This document shows, one piece after another, positions 1-10,251 of a stretch of DNA of 64,000 nucleotides (position 1 is its first letter; each line of letters opens with the position of its first letter). The position numbers were made by a program, and so were the translations under genes. Under the pieces are notes generated by a model. That model saw only the letters and a list, made by a program, of their open reading frames with translations, searched no databases and was not told the DNA's origin. The DNA comes from Clostridium sp. DL-VIII (GTDB lineage Bacteria > Bacillota > Clostridia > Clostridiales > Clostridiaceae): positions 2,768,779 to 2,832,778 of the forward strand of contig NZ_CM001240.1 of the NCBI RefSeq assembly GCF_000230835.1, in the 5' to 3' direction.

Positions 1-1016
1 CATCACTAGCTTTAGGGGAAGCTTATATGGATAATATACTTGATATTGAAGAAGGAGATTTATATGATGCTTTAGATATTGTATTAGCAAAACTAGATGA
101 TTTTGATGTAAATGAGAATGCATTAAGTAAATTGATATTTTCGTCTACATCTAAAAAGAATCAAAAGAAAGAAGTAAGTTCCCATTATGATATAGGAAAT
201 GATTTTTATAAACTTTGGTTAGATGAGACTATGAGTTATTCCTGTGCATATTTTAAAAATAAAGATGATACATTGTATGAAGCACAAAAAAATAAAGTTG
301 ATTATATTTTAAAAAAGCTACAATTACGTGAAGGAATGGGTTTACTTGACATTGGATGTGGCTGGGGTTATTTACTAATTGAGGCTGCAAAAAAATATAA
401 AATTCACGGAGTTGGAATTACATTAAGTGAGCAACAATATCTAAAATTTAAAGAAAGAATTAAAGAAGAAAACTTAGAAGAGTATTTAACTGTCGAACTA
501 ATGGATTATCGTGATTTAAAAAAGAGTGATTTGAAATTTGATAGAGTTGTAAGTGTCGGAATGCTTGAACATGTAGGTCGTTCTAATTATGAGCTTTTCT
601 TTAAAAATGTAAATTCAGTATTAAAAGATCAAGGACTATTTTTATTACATTACATTAGCGGAAGAAAAGAATCTTCAGGAGATCCGTGGATCAAAAAATA
701 CATATTTCCAGGCGGAGTTATTCCTAGTCTGCGAGAAATAATAAATATAGGAAGCGAATTAAACTACTACACATTGGATGTTGAAAGCTTAAGACGGCAT
801 TATCAAAAAACATTACTTTGTTGGTATGAAAATTACAATAATCATATAGATGAAATTTCAAAGATGTTTGACGAAAGATTTATTAGAATGTGGAAGCTAT
901 ATTTAGCAGCTTGTGCTGCATCATTCCATAATGGAATGATTGATTTGCATCAAATATTATTTGTAAAAGGAAATAATAATACATTAGAAATGACTAGAGA
1001 GCATTTATATAAATAA
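1..1016 (+). CDS. cfa: Cyclopropane-fatty-acyl-phospholipid synthase, 5' end outside the window
   Basis: SAM-dependent enzyme that adds a methylene bridge across double bonds of membrane phospholipid acyl chains. The frame is open to the first base, and the residues before the first ATG (position 27) read LALGEAYM, which is family sequence, so the true start lies upstream and about 60 residues are missing. Seen: the SYSCAYF motif with the family's active-site Cys, SAM motif I LLDIGCGWGYL, GMLEHVG with the conserved Glu, LHYISG with the conserved His, and the late HYQKTLLCW region with the conserved Tyr. All catalytic landmarks of the family are present, so the enzyme is probably functional. 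No operon partner is visible downstream. Confidence 0.95.
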   Translation, partial: SLALGEAYMDNILDIEEGDLYDALDIVLAKLDDFDVNENALSKLIFSSTSKKNQKKEVSSHYDIGNDFYKLWLDETMSYSCAYFKNKDDTLYEAQKNKVDYILKKLQLREGMGLLDIGCGWGYLLIEAAKKYKIHGVGITLSEQQYLKFKERIKEENLEEYLTVELMDYRDLKKSDLKFDRVVSVGMLEHVGRSNYELFFKNVNSVLKDQGLFLLHYISGRKESSGDPWIKKYIFPGGVIPSLREIINIGSELNYYTLDVESLRRHYQKTLLCWYENYNNHIDEISKMFDERFIRMWKLYLAACAASFHNGMIDLHQILFVKGNNNTLEMTREHLYK

Positions 1017-2328
<1,312 letters not shown>

Positions 2329-2370
2329 AATATAATAAAAAATACTATTATAAGAAATGGAGCGATAATA

Positions 2371-3006
2371 ATGAAAGTGTTATTAGTAAATGGAAGTCCA
2401 CATGAGAAAGGCTGTACTTATACTGCAATATCGGAAGTCGCAGATACATTACAAAAGGAAGGCATTGATACGGATATATTCTGGATTGGAAAAAAGCCTT
2501 TGTCCGGTTGCGTTGCATGTGGCGGTTGCAAGAAGATTGGAAAATGCGTTTTCAATGATACAGTAAATGAATTTATGAAGGTTGCTACGGATTACGATGG
2601 ATTCATATTTGGTTCACCAGTACATTTTGCGGCTATGGATGGGGCAATGAAAAGCTTCATGGATAGAGCCTTCTTTTCAAACATGGGAAGAGAAAAGAAC
2701 ACTTTTATGCTAAAACCTGTGGCAGCTGTCGTATCTGCAAGAAGAGCGGGAACTACTGCGGCACTAGATCAGATGAATAAATATTTTACACATGGTCAGA
2801 TGCCTATTATTTCTTCAAGATATTGGAATATGGTGCATGGAAATTCGCCTGAGGAAGTACGACAGGATGATGAGGGAATGCAGATAATGCGTGTCCTTGG
2901 AAGAAACATGGCATGGTTTCTAAAATTGGTTGAAGCAGGAGAAAAACTGAGTGTGAAACGACCAAAGCAGGAAGGCAAGCGCATCAGCACAAACTTTATC
3001 CGATAA
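2371..3006 (+). CDS. Flavodoxin-fold NAD(P)H-dependent FMN reductase family protein
   Basis: Cytosolic flavoprotein of 211 residues related to FMN reductases and iron-sulfur flavoproteins. N-terminal MKVLLVNGSPHEKGCTY is the phosphate-binding loop of the fold. A Cys-rich stretch GCVACGGCKKIGKC follows at about residues 46-59, and FGSPVHFAAMDGAMKSFMDR is the flavin-binding loop. The Cys spacing resembles the cluster motif of iron-sulfur flavoproteins, but a bound cluster is only an inference. Base composition is somewhat richer in GC than the paralogues at 4238 and 28599. It probably supplies or accepts electrons alongside the preceding aldo/keto reductase. Confidence 0.88.
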   Translation: MKVLLVNGSPHEKGCTYTAISEVADTLQKEGIDTDIFWIGKKPLSGCVACGGCKKIGKCVFNDTVNEFMKVATDYDGFIFGSPVHFAAMDGAMKSFMDRAFFSNMGREKNTFMLKPVAAVVSARRAGTTAALDQMNKYFTHGQMPIISSRYWNMVHGNSPEEVRQDDEGMQIMRVLGRNMAWFLKLVEAGEKLSVKRPKQEGKRISTNFIR

Positions 3007-3026
3007 GTGGTATGAGAGGTGAAACG

Positions 3027-3748
3027 ATGAGGACATGGTTTATTACCGGATGTTCATCCGGGATCGGAAGAGGAATTGCAAAAACTGCACTGAACGCTGG
3101 AAATCAGGTAGTGGTCACGGCAAGGGATATAGAAAAATTGAAGGAACTGACGGATGCTTATCCGGATAAGGCTTACGCAGTTTCACTGGATGTCTCTAAA
3201 TTGGAGGATATAAAACACTTAGTGAAAGCAGCCTATGATAAGTTTGGAATAATAGATGTTCTTGTGAATAATGCGGGTTATGGATATCGTAGTGCCATTG
3301 AGGAAAGCGAAGTGAAATTCAAATGCTGTTTCAAGTTAATTGCTTTGGACCAATAGCACTTATTCAAAAAGTGTTGCCTTTGGTAATGGTATGTATTCAG
3401 CAGCAAAAGGAGCTAGCATCTGATACACTTTATAAGGAATGCAAACCATTGGAAATACGTGTATTAACAGTTGAACCGGGGAGTTTCCGTACAGAATTTT
3501 ATAGTTCTTTATAAAAGGAACAAGTAAGAATATAAAAGATTATTCTGAAACAGCATGTAAGTGGCATATAGAAAATATGGTCAATAATCATAGCCAGACT
3601 GGGGATCCTGACAATAATCATTAATATGGTAGAAAAGGGAAAACTGCCAAAGAGACTTGCTTTAGGCAGTGATGCTGTAAAAATTATTAAGGATGAATAT
3701 GAAGAGAGACTAGTTGAACTGCAGGAATGGAGCAATATCAGCAGATAG
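3027..3748 (+). pseudogene. Short-chain dehydrogenase/reductase, frameshifted and deleted
   Basis: Starts well, with a ribosome site GAGAGGTG and MRTWFITGCSSGIGRGIA, the SDR TGxxxGIG cofactor motif, then NNAGYGYR. Near position 3320 the frame shifts: LFQVNCFGPIALIQKVLP continues in another frame. The region of the catalytic Ser is missing. The YxxxK site (MYSAAKGAS) is in a third frame, and the rest (ECKPLEIRVLTVEPGSFRTEF, then KGKLPKRLALGSDAVKIIKD) is split by further shifts and a stop. At least three lesions make it inactive. It begins 21 bases after the flavoprotein gene, so it was probably once cotranscribed with it. Confidence 0.88.
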
Positions 3749-3919
3749 TCTGATTATTAACGGACGATGCTGAAAAGCAGTGTTCAAAATGAGCTTGTTT
3801 GACTATCGTTAAAAGGTTCAATTGGACAGGCAATTCTTTATTCTACGATAAGGAGCGAAAATATTATGTATCGAGCATATTTTAAGTGGACACGGGAGAT
3901 CATAAGCAGGAGTAGAGTT

Positions 3920-4046
3920 AACAGCAGCAAAAATCACTTTAACTTATGAGGATCTTAGTAAATTAAATGATGCATTATCAAAAATTACTGTAGTAGGAGA
4001 GCGTTACCCAGCGGGATTGGATATGGCTAAAAGAGCTGGAAAATAA
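3920..4046 (+). pseudogene. Duplicated 3' fragment of an aldo/keto reductase gene
   Basis: About 125 bases nearly identical to the last 125 bases of the aldo/keto reductase gene ending at 2328, including its stop codon. They encode [19 protein letters not shown] and the terminal KRAGK. There is no upstream part and no start. It differs from the source copy at only a few bases, so the duplication looks recent. Confidence 0.9.
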
Positions 4047-4085
4047 AAAATAGAATAAAAATAGGATGAAAAAATATAAAAGTGC

Positions 4086-4116
4086 TTGACTGAGAGTGTA
4101 CTCTCATTAGTAAGCT
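4086..4116 (+). promoter_or_regulatory. MerR-type promoter
   Basis: TTGACT (-35) and TAAGCT (-10) are separated by 19 bases, and the spacer begins with the dyad GAGAGT-GT-ACTCTC. The long spacer with a dyad between the boxes is the hallmark of promoters activated by MerR-family regulators. It lies about 120 bases before the flavoprotein gene at 4238. A related copy lies at 52934. Confidence 0.7.
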
Positions 4117-4237
4117 GATTCTAAAATAAGATTTTTTGAAAGTGAGTTGATTCAAAATTCATTAATAAAATAAAAAAATAATTAAAAATTATAAAGTTAT
4201 AGTAAATTATTCAATAAAAGAAATGGAGAGATAAGAA

Positions 4238-4870
4238 ATGAAAGTATTATTAGTAAATGGAAGCCCACATCAAAAAGGATGTACTTATACCGCATTAACA
4301 GAAGTTGCAGAAACATTAAATAAGGAAGGAATTGAAACAGAGATTTTCTGGATTGGGAATAAAGCTTTAAATGGATGTATTGCTTGTAAAGTATGTGTTA
4401 CTAAGAAAAAATGTACATTTGATGATAGAGTAAATGAATTCCTTGATATAGCTGCAGACTATGATGGATTTATTTTTGGATCACCAGTACACTTTGCAGC
4501 AGCTGGTGGTGCAATAACATCATTTTTAGATAGAGCATTTTATGCAGATTTAAACGGAGGCAGACAGTCATTCTATTTAAAACCTGCAGCATGTGTAATA
4601 TCGGCAAGAAGAGCAGGAACAACTGCAACCTATGATCAATTGAATAAGTATTTTGGATTAATGCAGATGCCAATTGTTTCATCACAGTATTGGAATATGG
4701 TTCATGGTGCAACTCCAGAGCAAGTAAAACAGGATTTAGAAGGACTTCAGACTATGAGAACTCTAGGAAGAAATATGGCGTTTTTATTGAAATGTAAGGA
4801 AGCAGGTCTTAAGAGTGGTGTGGAAATGCCAGAGAGAGAAACTGGTGTATTTACAAATTTTGTAAGATGA
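4238..4870 (+). CDS. Flavodoxin-fold NAD(P)H-dependent FMN reductase family protein (paralogue 2)
   Basis: 210 residues, same family as the genes at 2371 and 28599: MKVLLVNGSPHQKGCTY loop, Cys-rich GCIACKVCVTKKKC, and FGSPVHFAAAGGAITSFLDR flavin loop. It ends in TGVFTNFVR, the family's conserved tail. The start follows AAATGGAGAGATAAGA. No aldo/keto reductase precedes it directly, only the 3' scrap of one (3920-4046), so it looks like the surviving half of a broken pair. Likely controlled by the MerR-type promoter upstream. Pieces of this gene type reappear at about 7616 and 33601. Confidence 0.88.
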   Translation: MKVLLVNGSPHQKGCTYTALTEVAETLNKEGIETEIFWIGNKALNGCIACKVCVTKKKCTFDDRVNEFLDIAADYDGFIFGSPVHFAAAGGAITSFLDRAFYADLNGGRQSFYLKPAACVISARRAGTTATYDQLNKYFGLMQMPIVSSQYWNMVHGATPEQVKQDLEGLQTMRTLGRNMAFLLKCKEAGLKSGVEMPERETGVFTNFVR

Positions 4871-5198
4871 ATATATAATTATATATTAGAAAGTATAAGA
4901 TAACTATTTTGGCAAGAAAAGCGATGCTGATTAAGCAAAGTGAAATGCTTGCACAGAGTACAAAGGGATACTTGATAAATTAGATTGTCTTGATAAAAAA
5001 TAGAAGTATATGAAAAAAGGTTTAATGATATATTATAATTAAAAGTCTGATCAGTTAGAAGAGATAATATCTGATGATGATTTTATGAAATGTTGAATTC
5101 ATGAAAATAGAAGTCTCTCTTCAAGATTTATATTGATTAAATTGTAATAAGTGTTGTAGCAGAGAAAAAATTGTTTTTAATGTAATGTAAATTGATTA
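4871..5198. other. Intergenic, possible helical relic
   Basis: No intact gene. Around 4920-5090 broken frames give a charged helical segment (KQSEMLAQSTKGYL, then KLDCLDKK) resembling the dimerisation tail of a regulator. It is too short and too interrupted to assign. The right end leads into the MerR-type promoter at 5199. Confidence 0.25.
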
Positions 5199-5229
5199 TT
5201 GACTTTGAGTTAACTAAAAGACATAAGGC
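5199..5229 (+). promoter_or_regulatory. MerR-type promoter before the AKR-ferredoxin gene
   Basis: TTGACT and TAAGGC are 19 bases apart, with the palindrome AGTTAACT centred in the spacer (TTGAGTTAACTAAAAG). The geometry matches MerR-activated promoters. It would drive the gene at 5278 and probably the hydrolase gene after it. Confidence 0.65.
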
Positions 5230-5277
5230 AGATATGTAAGAGATTTAAATATGATGATGAGAAGGGGGGAAATAAAA

Positions 5278-6435
5278 ATGAAAAGACTTGGCTTTGGTTT
5301 TATGCGTCTCCCACTTTTAGATGAACAAGACCGTTCAAAAGTGGATTTGGAGCAAGTCAAAAAGATGGTGGATATCTATATGGAAAGAGATTTCAGTTAT
5401 TTTGATACAGCCCATCGTTATCATGATGAAATGAGTGAACCGACTCTTAGGGAAGCGCTTGTAAAGCGTTATCCTAGAGAAAGTTATGTACTAACTAATA
5501 AAATTACATTAAATTATATAAAAAAATCAGAGGATCAAGGATTATTTTTTCAAAAACAACTTAAAATATGTGGAGTAGATTATTTTGATAATTATCTGGT
5601 TCATAATATGGGGAATAACTGGTATAAATATGCAAAAAAACTTGGTACTTTTGAATTTCTTCAACGTATGAAAGAAAAGGGGTTAGTAAAACAAACCGGT
5701 TTTTCTTTTCATGATACACCAGAAGTGCTAGATGAAATTTTAAATGATCATCCTGAAATAGATATTGTACAGTTACAGATTAATTACTTGGATTGGGAAG
5801 ATGGAGGCATCCAATCTAAAAAATGTTATGAAATTGCACGCAAACATGGAAAAAGTATTGTTGTTATGGAACCAATCAAAGGAGGAAATTTGATCCAAGT
5901 TCCTGATGAAGTAAAAACTTTATTAAATGCATATGATCCAGAGGCTAGTCTTGCATCTTGGGCAATTCGCTTTGCTGCAAGTCATGAGGGTATTTTCACA
6001 GTTTTAAGTGGGATGTCAAGTTTAGAGCAACTTGAAGATAATACACGTTGCATGCAAGACTTTAAACTACTAACAAATGAAGAATTTGAATTACTTAAAA
6101 AGGCTGCAGATATCATACGTTCAAATACTGTAATAGGTTGTACAAATTGTAGATATTGCACAACAGAATGTCCAAAGAGTATTGCAATTCCAGATTACTT
6201 TGCAATATACAATAATATGAAGCGTCTGGATAATGTTGGATATGTGGTTAATCAGAAGAACTACTATATGAATCTTATTCAAACTTATGGTAAAGCATCG
6301 AATTGTATTAAATGTGGAATATGTGAAAAAAATTGTCCACAGCACTTAAAGATTAGAAATCTATTAGAGGATATAGCAGAAGCATTTGAAAATACAGAGA
6401 AACTAAAGTATACTAACACAAATATTGTGAATTAA
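5278..6435 (+). CDS. Aldo/keto reductase with C-terminal 4Fe-4S ferredoxin domain
   Basis: 385 residues. Residues 1 to about 285 are an AKR barrel with FDTAHRYHD (Asp and Tyr of the tetrad), LTNKI (Lys) and LVHNMG (His). The C-terminal part has two cysteine clusters, CTNCRYCTTECP and CIKCGICEKNCP, typical of a ferredoxin-like domain holding two 4Fe-4S clusters. The domain order is that of the clostridial AKR-Fer4 family, thought to couple ferredoxin-type electron transfer to carbonyl reduction. I chose the ATG at 5278 because GAAGGGGGG lies 9 bases upstream; an in-frame ATG at 5251 has no such site. The next gene begins 17 bases after the stop. Confidence 0.92.
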   Translation: MKRLGFGFMRLPLLDEQDRSKVDLEQVKKMVDIYMERDFSYFDTAHRYHDEMSEPTLREALVKRYPRESYVLTNKITLNYIKKSEDQGLFFQKQLKICGVDYFDNYLVHNMGNNWYKYAKKLGTFEFLQRMKEKGLVKQTGFSFHDTPEVLDEILNDHPEIDIVQLQINYLDWEDGGIQSKKCYEIARKHGKSIVVMEPIKGGNLIQVPDEVKTLLNAYDPEASLASWAIRFAASHEGIFTVLSGMSSLEQLEDNTRCMQDFKLLTNEEFELLKKAADIIRSNTVIGCTNCRYCTTECPKSIAIPDYFAIYNNMKRLDNVGYVVNQKNYYMNLIQTYGKASNCIKCGICEKNCPQHLKIRNLLEDIAEAFENTEKLKYTNTNIVN

Positions 6436-6452
6436 AAATGGAGGAATTAATT

Positions 6453-7481
6453 ATGTCAAAGATGTTATATAAAGATATATATGTTGAAGATTTACCAATA
6501 ATTAATGACAATCCATGGGGATTAGTATATCAAGGTGCTATCACCAAGAATGAATTTGGTAAAGTCAACATTCACCCAATAAGTTATGTATTAAACGGTT
6601 TGAAAATCGCTTCTAATGTTTATACACCAGCTGATTATGATCCATCGAAGAAGTACCCTGCAATTGTGGTTGCACACCCAAATGGTGGAGTTAAGGAACA
6701 AGTTGCTGGATTATATGGTCAGCGTTTAGCTGAAAATGGCTATGTCACTATTGTTTCCGATGCTTCTTATCAAGGTGCAAGTGAAGGGCAGCCACGTAAT
6801 GTTGATAAACCTCATTTCCGTGTGGAAGACATCCATGGTATGGCAGATATCATTTCAATCTATCCTGGTGTTGACTCAGAACGCATTGGAATATTTGGTA
6901 TTTGTGGTGGAGGTGGATACACTTTAAGAGCTACTCAAACCGACAAGCGATTCAAAGTAGTTGTTACTTTAAGTGCGTTCAATAGTGGACTTGTTCGCCG
7001 CAATGGTTTCTTAGATTCTCAAGTAGATACTATCCAAGAGCGTTTGCAACAAGCTACAGCTGCTCGTGTACAAGAAGCTGCTGGTGGAGAGGTTTTATAC
7101 TCAGCTGACCTATTAAATCTCACTGATGAACAAGCAAAAGCGTTACCATATGATCTTTATCGTGAGGGTTACGAATATTATGGTAAAACTCATAGACATC
7201 CAAACTCTACATTCAAATACACTTTAAGTAGTCTTCTTGATTTGTTTACGTTCGATGCTTCAGAGAGTATGGATCTTATCAACCAACCATTACTGATGAT
7301 GGCGGGAAGCATTGCCGATACTTTCTATTTAACTGAAAAAGCATTTGCTGCAGCAACAGGTACGAACGATAAGGATTTATTCTTCATCAAAGGAGCTACT
7401 CATATCCAAACATATTGGAAACCAGAATACGTTGTTCAAGCAGTAGAGAAAGCAGTAGATTTCTTCGACAAACGTCTCTAA
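6453..7481 (+). CDS. Alpha/beta hydrolase (dienelactone hydrolase-like)
   Basis: 342 residues, cytosolic, no signal peptide. Seen: YPAIVVAHPNGGVKEQ (oxyanion-hole region), the nucleophile elbow GICGGGGY with Cys where most members have Ser (as in dienelactone hydrolases), and a late GATHIQTYWK with the likely catalytic His. Start at 6453 because TGGAGGAATTAATT precedes it; the upstream ATG at 6438 has no ribosome site. Codon use is richer in C and G at third positions (ACC, CGT, ATC, GTC) than in its neighbours, which suggests transfer. Substrate unknown; probably an ester or lactone processed with the preceding reductase. Confidence 0.85.
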   Translation: MSKMLYKDIYVEDLPIINDNPWGLVYQGAITKNEFGKVNIHPISYVLNGLKIASNVYTPADYDPSKKYPAIVVAHPNGGVKEQVAGLYGQRLAENGYVTIVSDASYQGASEGQPRNVDKPHFRVEDIHGMADIISIYPGVDSERIGIFGICGGGGYTLRATQTDKRFKVVVTLSAFNSGLVRRNGFLDSQVDTIQERLQQATAARVQEAAGGEVLYSADLLNLTDEQAKALPYDLYREGYEYYGKTHRHPNSTFKYTLSSLLDLFTFDASESMDLINQPLLMMAGSIADTFYLTEKAFAAATGTNDKDLFFIKGATHIQTYWKPEYVVQAVEKAVDFFDKRL

Positions 7482-7541
7482 TCAATACAACAATAGTAGG
7501 ATGTCAAGTATGCAATAAAAAGTCTGGAAAAATCTTAGCCA

Positions 7542-7580
7542 CCCCACGAAAATTAGATCAAAAATCTAACTTTAGTGGGG
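7542..7580 (+). repeat. Hairpin, possible weak terminator
   Basis: CCCCAC pairs with GTGGGG and the inner TTAGAT pairs with ATCTAA, giving a long two-part hairpin 60 bases after the hydrolase gene. The bases after it are mixed rather than a clean T run, so terminator activity is uncertain. Confidence 0.5.
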
Positions 7581-7615
7581 CATATTGTTCATCCTTTCTT
7601 CAATTATTTAAAATA

Positions 7616-7680
7616 TCTCATGATATAGAAGGACTTCAGATTATGAGAACTCTCGAAAGAAAATAGACGTTTTTATTGAA
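7616..7680 (+). pseudogene. Fragment of the flavodoxin-like gene family
   Basis: About 60 bases match the 4238 gene near its positions 4733-4795 (EGLQ.MRTL.R.. region), here ended by a TAG. There is no start and no flanking family sequence. It is one of several scraps of the same family in the window. Confidence 0.75.
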
Positions 7681-7780
7681 GTATGAGTAAGCATATGAGC
7701 AGAACCAAAAATTGTTACAGATACTGCAGGATATGGCAGTCATGAAGAGTGCAACACTAGTACAGATTTAGATTTCTCTG

Positions 7781-7969
7781 GTGTGGATGATCTGTAAAAA
7801 AGGTTATATTGCACCAATAGCAGAAACCAGAAAGCTAGAAAGACTCGAAGAAAATTCAAAGGCAGCTGATATACAGTTGACCCACGAAGAAATCAAAAAT
7901 CTTGATGATGCTCTGACAAGAACGCAGATATCTAAGGTATTTGACGGAAGTAAAATTGTAAAGCAGTAG
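7781..7969 (+). pseudogene. C-terminal fragment of an aldo/keto reductase gene
   Basis: The last 60 or so codons of an AKR of the YakC type: KKGYIAPIAETRKLERLEEN corresponds to [16 protein letters not shown] of the intact genes, followed by LTHEEIKNLDDAL. No catalytic part is present. Immediately after its stop, about 20 bases (7979-7999) match the 3' end of the flavoprotein genes (TNFVR stop). This stretch is therefore a patchwork of two gene families in the same order as the intact AKR-flavoprotein pairs. Confidence 0.8.
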
Positions 7970-8088
7970 AACAGAAGGTTGTACGAATTTTGTAAGGTGA
8001 GGCTCAGATATGTTACCTTTTAAGAATCTAGTTTTTTAGTTTTATAAATAGAATTAATTTGAAAATTTGTTTTATAAGGAGAATAATC

Positions 8089-8736
8089 ATGAAAAACAAA
8101 AAAATAATCATTATGGGTTTAATCTGTGCATTTCTTATGGGAGTGCTTGCCGGATGTGGATCCAATATAAATGCAAACCAGGCAGAAAAATCACAGAAAG
8201 AAGAGATAAATGATGATTCCAATAAAGAATCAACTGAAATAGAGGGTAAAAGTGGAAAGGTACTTGTTGTGTATTACTCGGCAACAGGTAATACAGAAGC
8301 AGTTGCTAAAACAATTGCTGAGACTATGAAAGCAGATACTTTTGAATTGAAACCTGTAAAACCATATAGTGATGATGATCTTAATTGGTCAAATAATAAC
8401 AGTCGTGTAACAAAGGAACATGATAATCCCGACAGCAGAAATGTTCAGCTTACCGCTACAACAGTTGATAATTGGAAGTCATACGATACAGTGCTTATCG
8501 GCTATCCAATCTGGTGGGGAATTGCAGCCTGGCCTGTAGATGGATTTGTAAAAGCAAATGATTTTACAGGAAAGACAGTCATTCCGTTTTGTACTTCCGT
8601 ATCCTCAGATATCGGAGATAGTGGCAATTTACTTGCCAAGATGGCGGGAACAGGTAACTGGCTTGAAGGTGAGAGGTTCCGTTCTAGTGCTTCTAAAAAA
8701 GATGTACAGACATGGATAGAAAGTTTGAGAAAATAA
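8089..8736 (+). CDS. Flavodoxin lipoprotein
   Basis: 215 residues. Residues 1-25 are a lipoprotein signal (MKNKKIIIMGLICAF then lipobox LAGC), followed by a Lys/Glu/Asn-rich linker and a flavodoxin domain from about residue 55. VLVVYYSATGNTEAVAK is the FMN phosphate loop and IGYPIWWGIAAWPV the flavin-stacking loop. The mature protein should sit on the outer face of the membrane, unlike ordinary flavodoxins. Start chosen at 8089 because TAAGGAGAA precedes it; the upstream in-frame ATG would bury the signal. A second lipoprotein gene follows after 3 bases, so the two are surely cotranscribed. Confidence 0.9.
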   Translation: MKNKKIIIMGLICAFLMGVLAGCGSNINANQAEKSQKEEINDDSNKESTEIEGKSGKVLVVYYSATGNTEAVAKTIAETMKADTFELKPVKPYSDDDLNWSNNNSRVTKEHDNPDSRNVQLTATTVDNWKSYDTVLIGYPIWWGIAAWPVDGFVKANDFTGKTVIPFCTSVSSDIGDSGNLLAKMAGTGNWLEGERFRSSASKKDVQTWIESLRK

Positions 8737-8739
8737 TTT

Positions 8740-9648
8740 ATGAAGAAAAAAAAGTATTATATGATAGCAATTGTGTTCTATTCACTTTTTACCATAACCG
8801 CTTGTCAGAATTCGGCTGACAAGAGAAATGCATCATTAGATACAATTACGAATCGTAATCAAAGGTCAGAGCAGAAAGAAATAAGTGAAACGGATGAATA
8901 TGTTACATCAAGAACAGAGGAATATAGAGAATTTTCTGTAGACAATGTTTTACATACTGAATTGGGTGAAGAGATTCATTATAATGTTTATATTCCCAAA
9001 AGCTATGATGGAAATGAAGCATATGCTTTGTATTTTACACTTCCAGGCTACCAGGGACTTTACTTTCAGGGTGTGGCAGAAAATATCAGAACAGAAGCGT
9101 TTGGATTTGAGGCACAAAAGTATAATGATAAAATGATCGTCGTAGCCCCACAGTTAGAGGATTGGGGCGAAACATCAGCAAATCAGACAATTGAATTGGT
9201 AGAATATTTTTTACAGAATTATAATATTGATACACAGAAAGTCTATGCTAGTGGATATTCAGGCGGTGGAGAAACCATGTCCCTGGTAATGGGGAAAAGA
9301 CCAGAACTTTTCACTGCTTATCTGCAATGCAGTTCCAAGTGGGACGGCGCATACGACGCAGTAGCGAAAAGCAGAACACCAGTATATTTTGTCATTGGTG
9401 AAAATGATGAATATTATGGCTCACAGCCATCAAAGGAAGCCTATAATATACTTTATAATCTGTATCGGGAGCAAGGCTTTTCCGATAAAGAGATTGGACA
9501 GTTACTTGTTCTGGACGTAAAAAGTGCTGATTATTTTACAAGTCATGGAATAACCAATCAACATGGCGGTGGTGCAGCATTGTTTGCAAAAGATGCAGAT
9601 ATAATGGGATGGCTATTTAATAATGAAAATAAAAAAAAGGAGGATTAA
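8740..9648 (+). CDS. Lipoprotein esterase, alpha/beta hydrolase fold
   Basis: 302 residues. The N-terminus is a lipoprotein signal ending TITAC, so the protein is predicted to be membrane-anchored outside the cell. The catalytic domain starts near residue 75: YNVYIPKSYDG, the nucleophile motif ASGYSGGGE (GxSxG), IGENDEYYG with the likely Asp, and a late TSHGITNQHGGG with the likely His. It resembles esterase/PHB-depolymerase-like lipoproteins of Firmicutes. It starts 3 bases after the flavodoxin lipoprotein without a strong ribosome site of its own, which suggests translational coupling. The broken flavin reductase gene follows after 4 bases. Confidence 0.82.
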   Translation: MKKKKYYMIAIVFYSLFTITACQNSADKRNASLDTITNRNQRSEQKEISETDEYVTSRTEEYREFSVDNVLHTELGEEIHYNVYIPKSYDGNEAYALYFTLPGYQGLYFQGVAENIRTEAFGFEAQKYNDKMIVVAPQLEDWGETSANQTIELVEYFLQNYNIDTQKVYASGYSGGGETMSLVMGKRPELFTAYLQCSSKWDGAYDAVAKSRTPVYFVIGENDEYYGSQPSKEAYNILYNLYREQGFSDKEIGQLLVLDVKSADYFTSHGITNQHGGGAALFAKDADIMGWLFNNENKKKED

Positions 9649-9652
9649 GATA

Positions 9653-10211
9653 ATGGGAAAAAATTTTGGAGCAAAACCATATTTATATCCTCAACCAGTA
9701 CTGATTATCGGTACATATAGTATATAGTAAGGATGGAACCGCAAATGCGATGAATGCTGTATGGGGAGGTATCTGTGGAGCAAACAAGATTATGATTGAT
9801 CTGTCATCTCATAAGACAACCGATAATATTATGAGAAACAAGGAGTTTACAGTCAGTGTTGCAGATGCAGCACATGTAGTGGAAGAGGATTATGTAGGGG
9901 TTATTTCTGCTAATAATGTACCAGATAAGTTAGAAAAAGTATGACTCCATACAATAAAGAGCAGTTTTGTTAATGTTCCTATTATTGAAGAGTTTCCGAT
10001 TACATTGGAGTGTAAACTGTTAATAACTACATAAAATGAAATTATTGGATAAATTATGAATGTTAGTATCGATGAAAGAGTTCTTAATGATAAAGAAACT
10101 GTAGATACTGATAAATTAGGTGCGATTTCTTTTGATGCAATGAATGCAGCTTATCTTAAGATTGGTGAAAAGGTGGGTGATGTTTTTTCTGATGGAAAGA
10201 AACTAAATTAA
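9653..10211 (+). pseudogene. Flavin reductase-like (FMN-binding split barrel) protein, broken
   Basis: Good ribosome site AAAGGAGG and start MGKNFGAKPYLYPQPVLIIG, then a stop and shift (near 9725). The body NAVWGGICGANKIMIDLSSH and TTDNIMRNKEFTVSVADAAH is in one frame, and a further lesion follows near 9940. NVPIIEEFPITLECKL and the tail LGAISFDAMNAAYLKIGEKV can be read in later frames. The complete protein would be about 185 residues. Intact relatives are FMN-dependent reductases that would partner the redox genes around it. Confidence 0.82.
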
Positions 10212-10251
10212 TTAATAGTCAATGCCCGAATGGCGAAAGGAGAAATAAATT

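Noticed and set aside
7415..7666. Plus-strand frame across the end of the hydrolase gene and the hairpin
   Set aside because: It overlaps the real gene in another frame and its end is merely a scrap of a flavoprotein gene.
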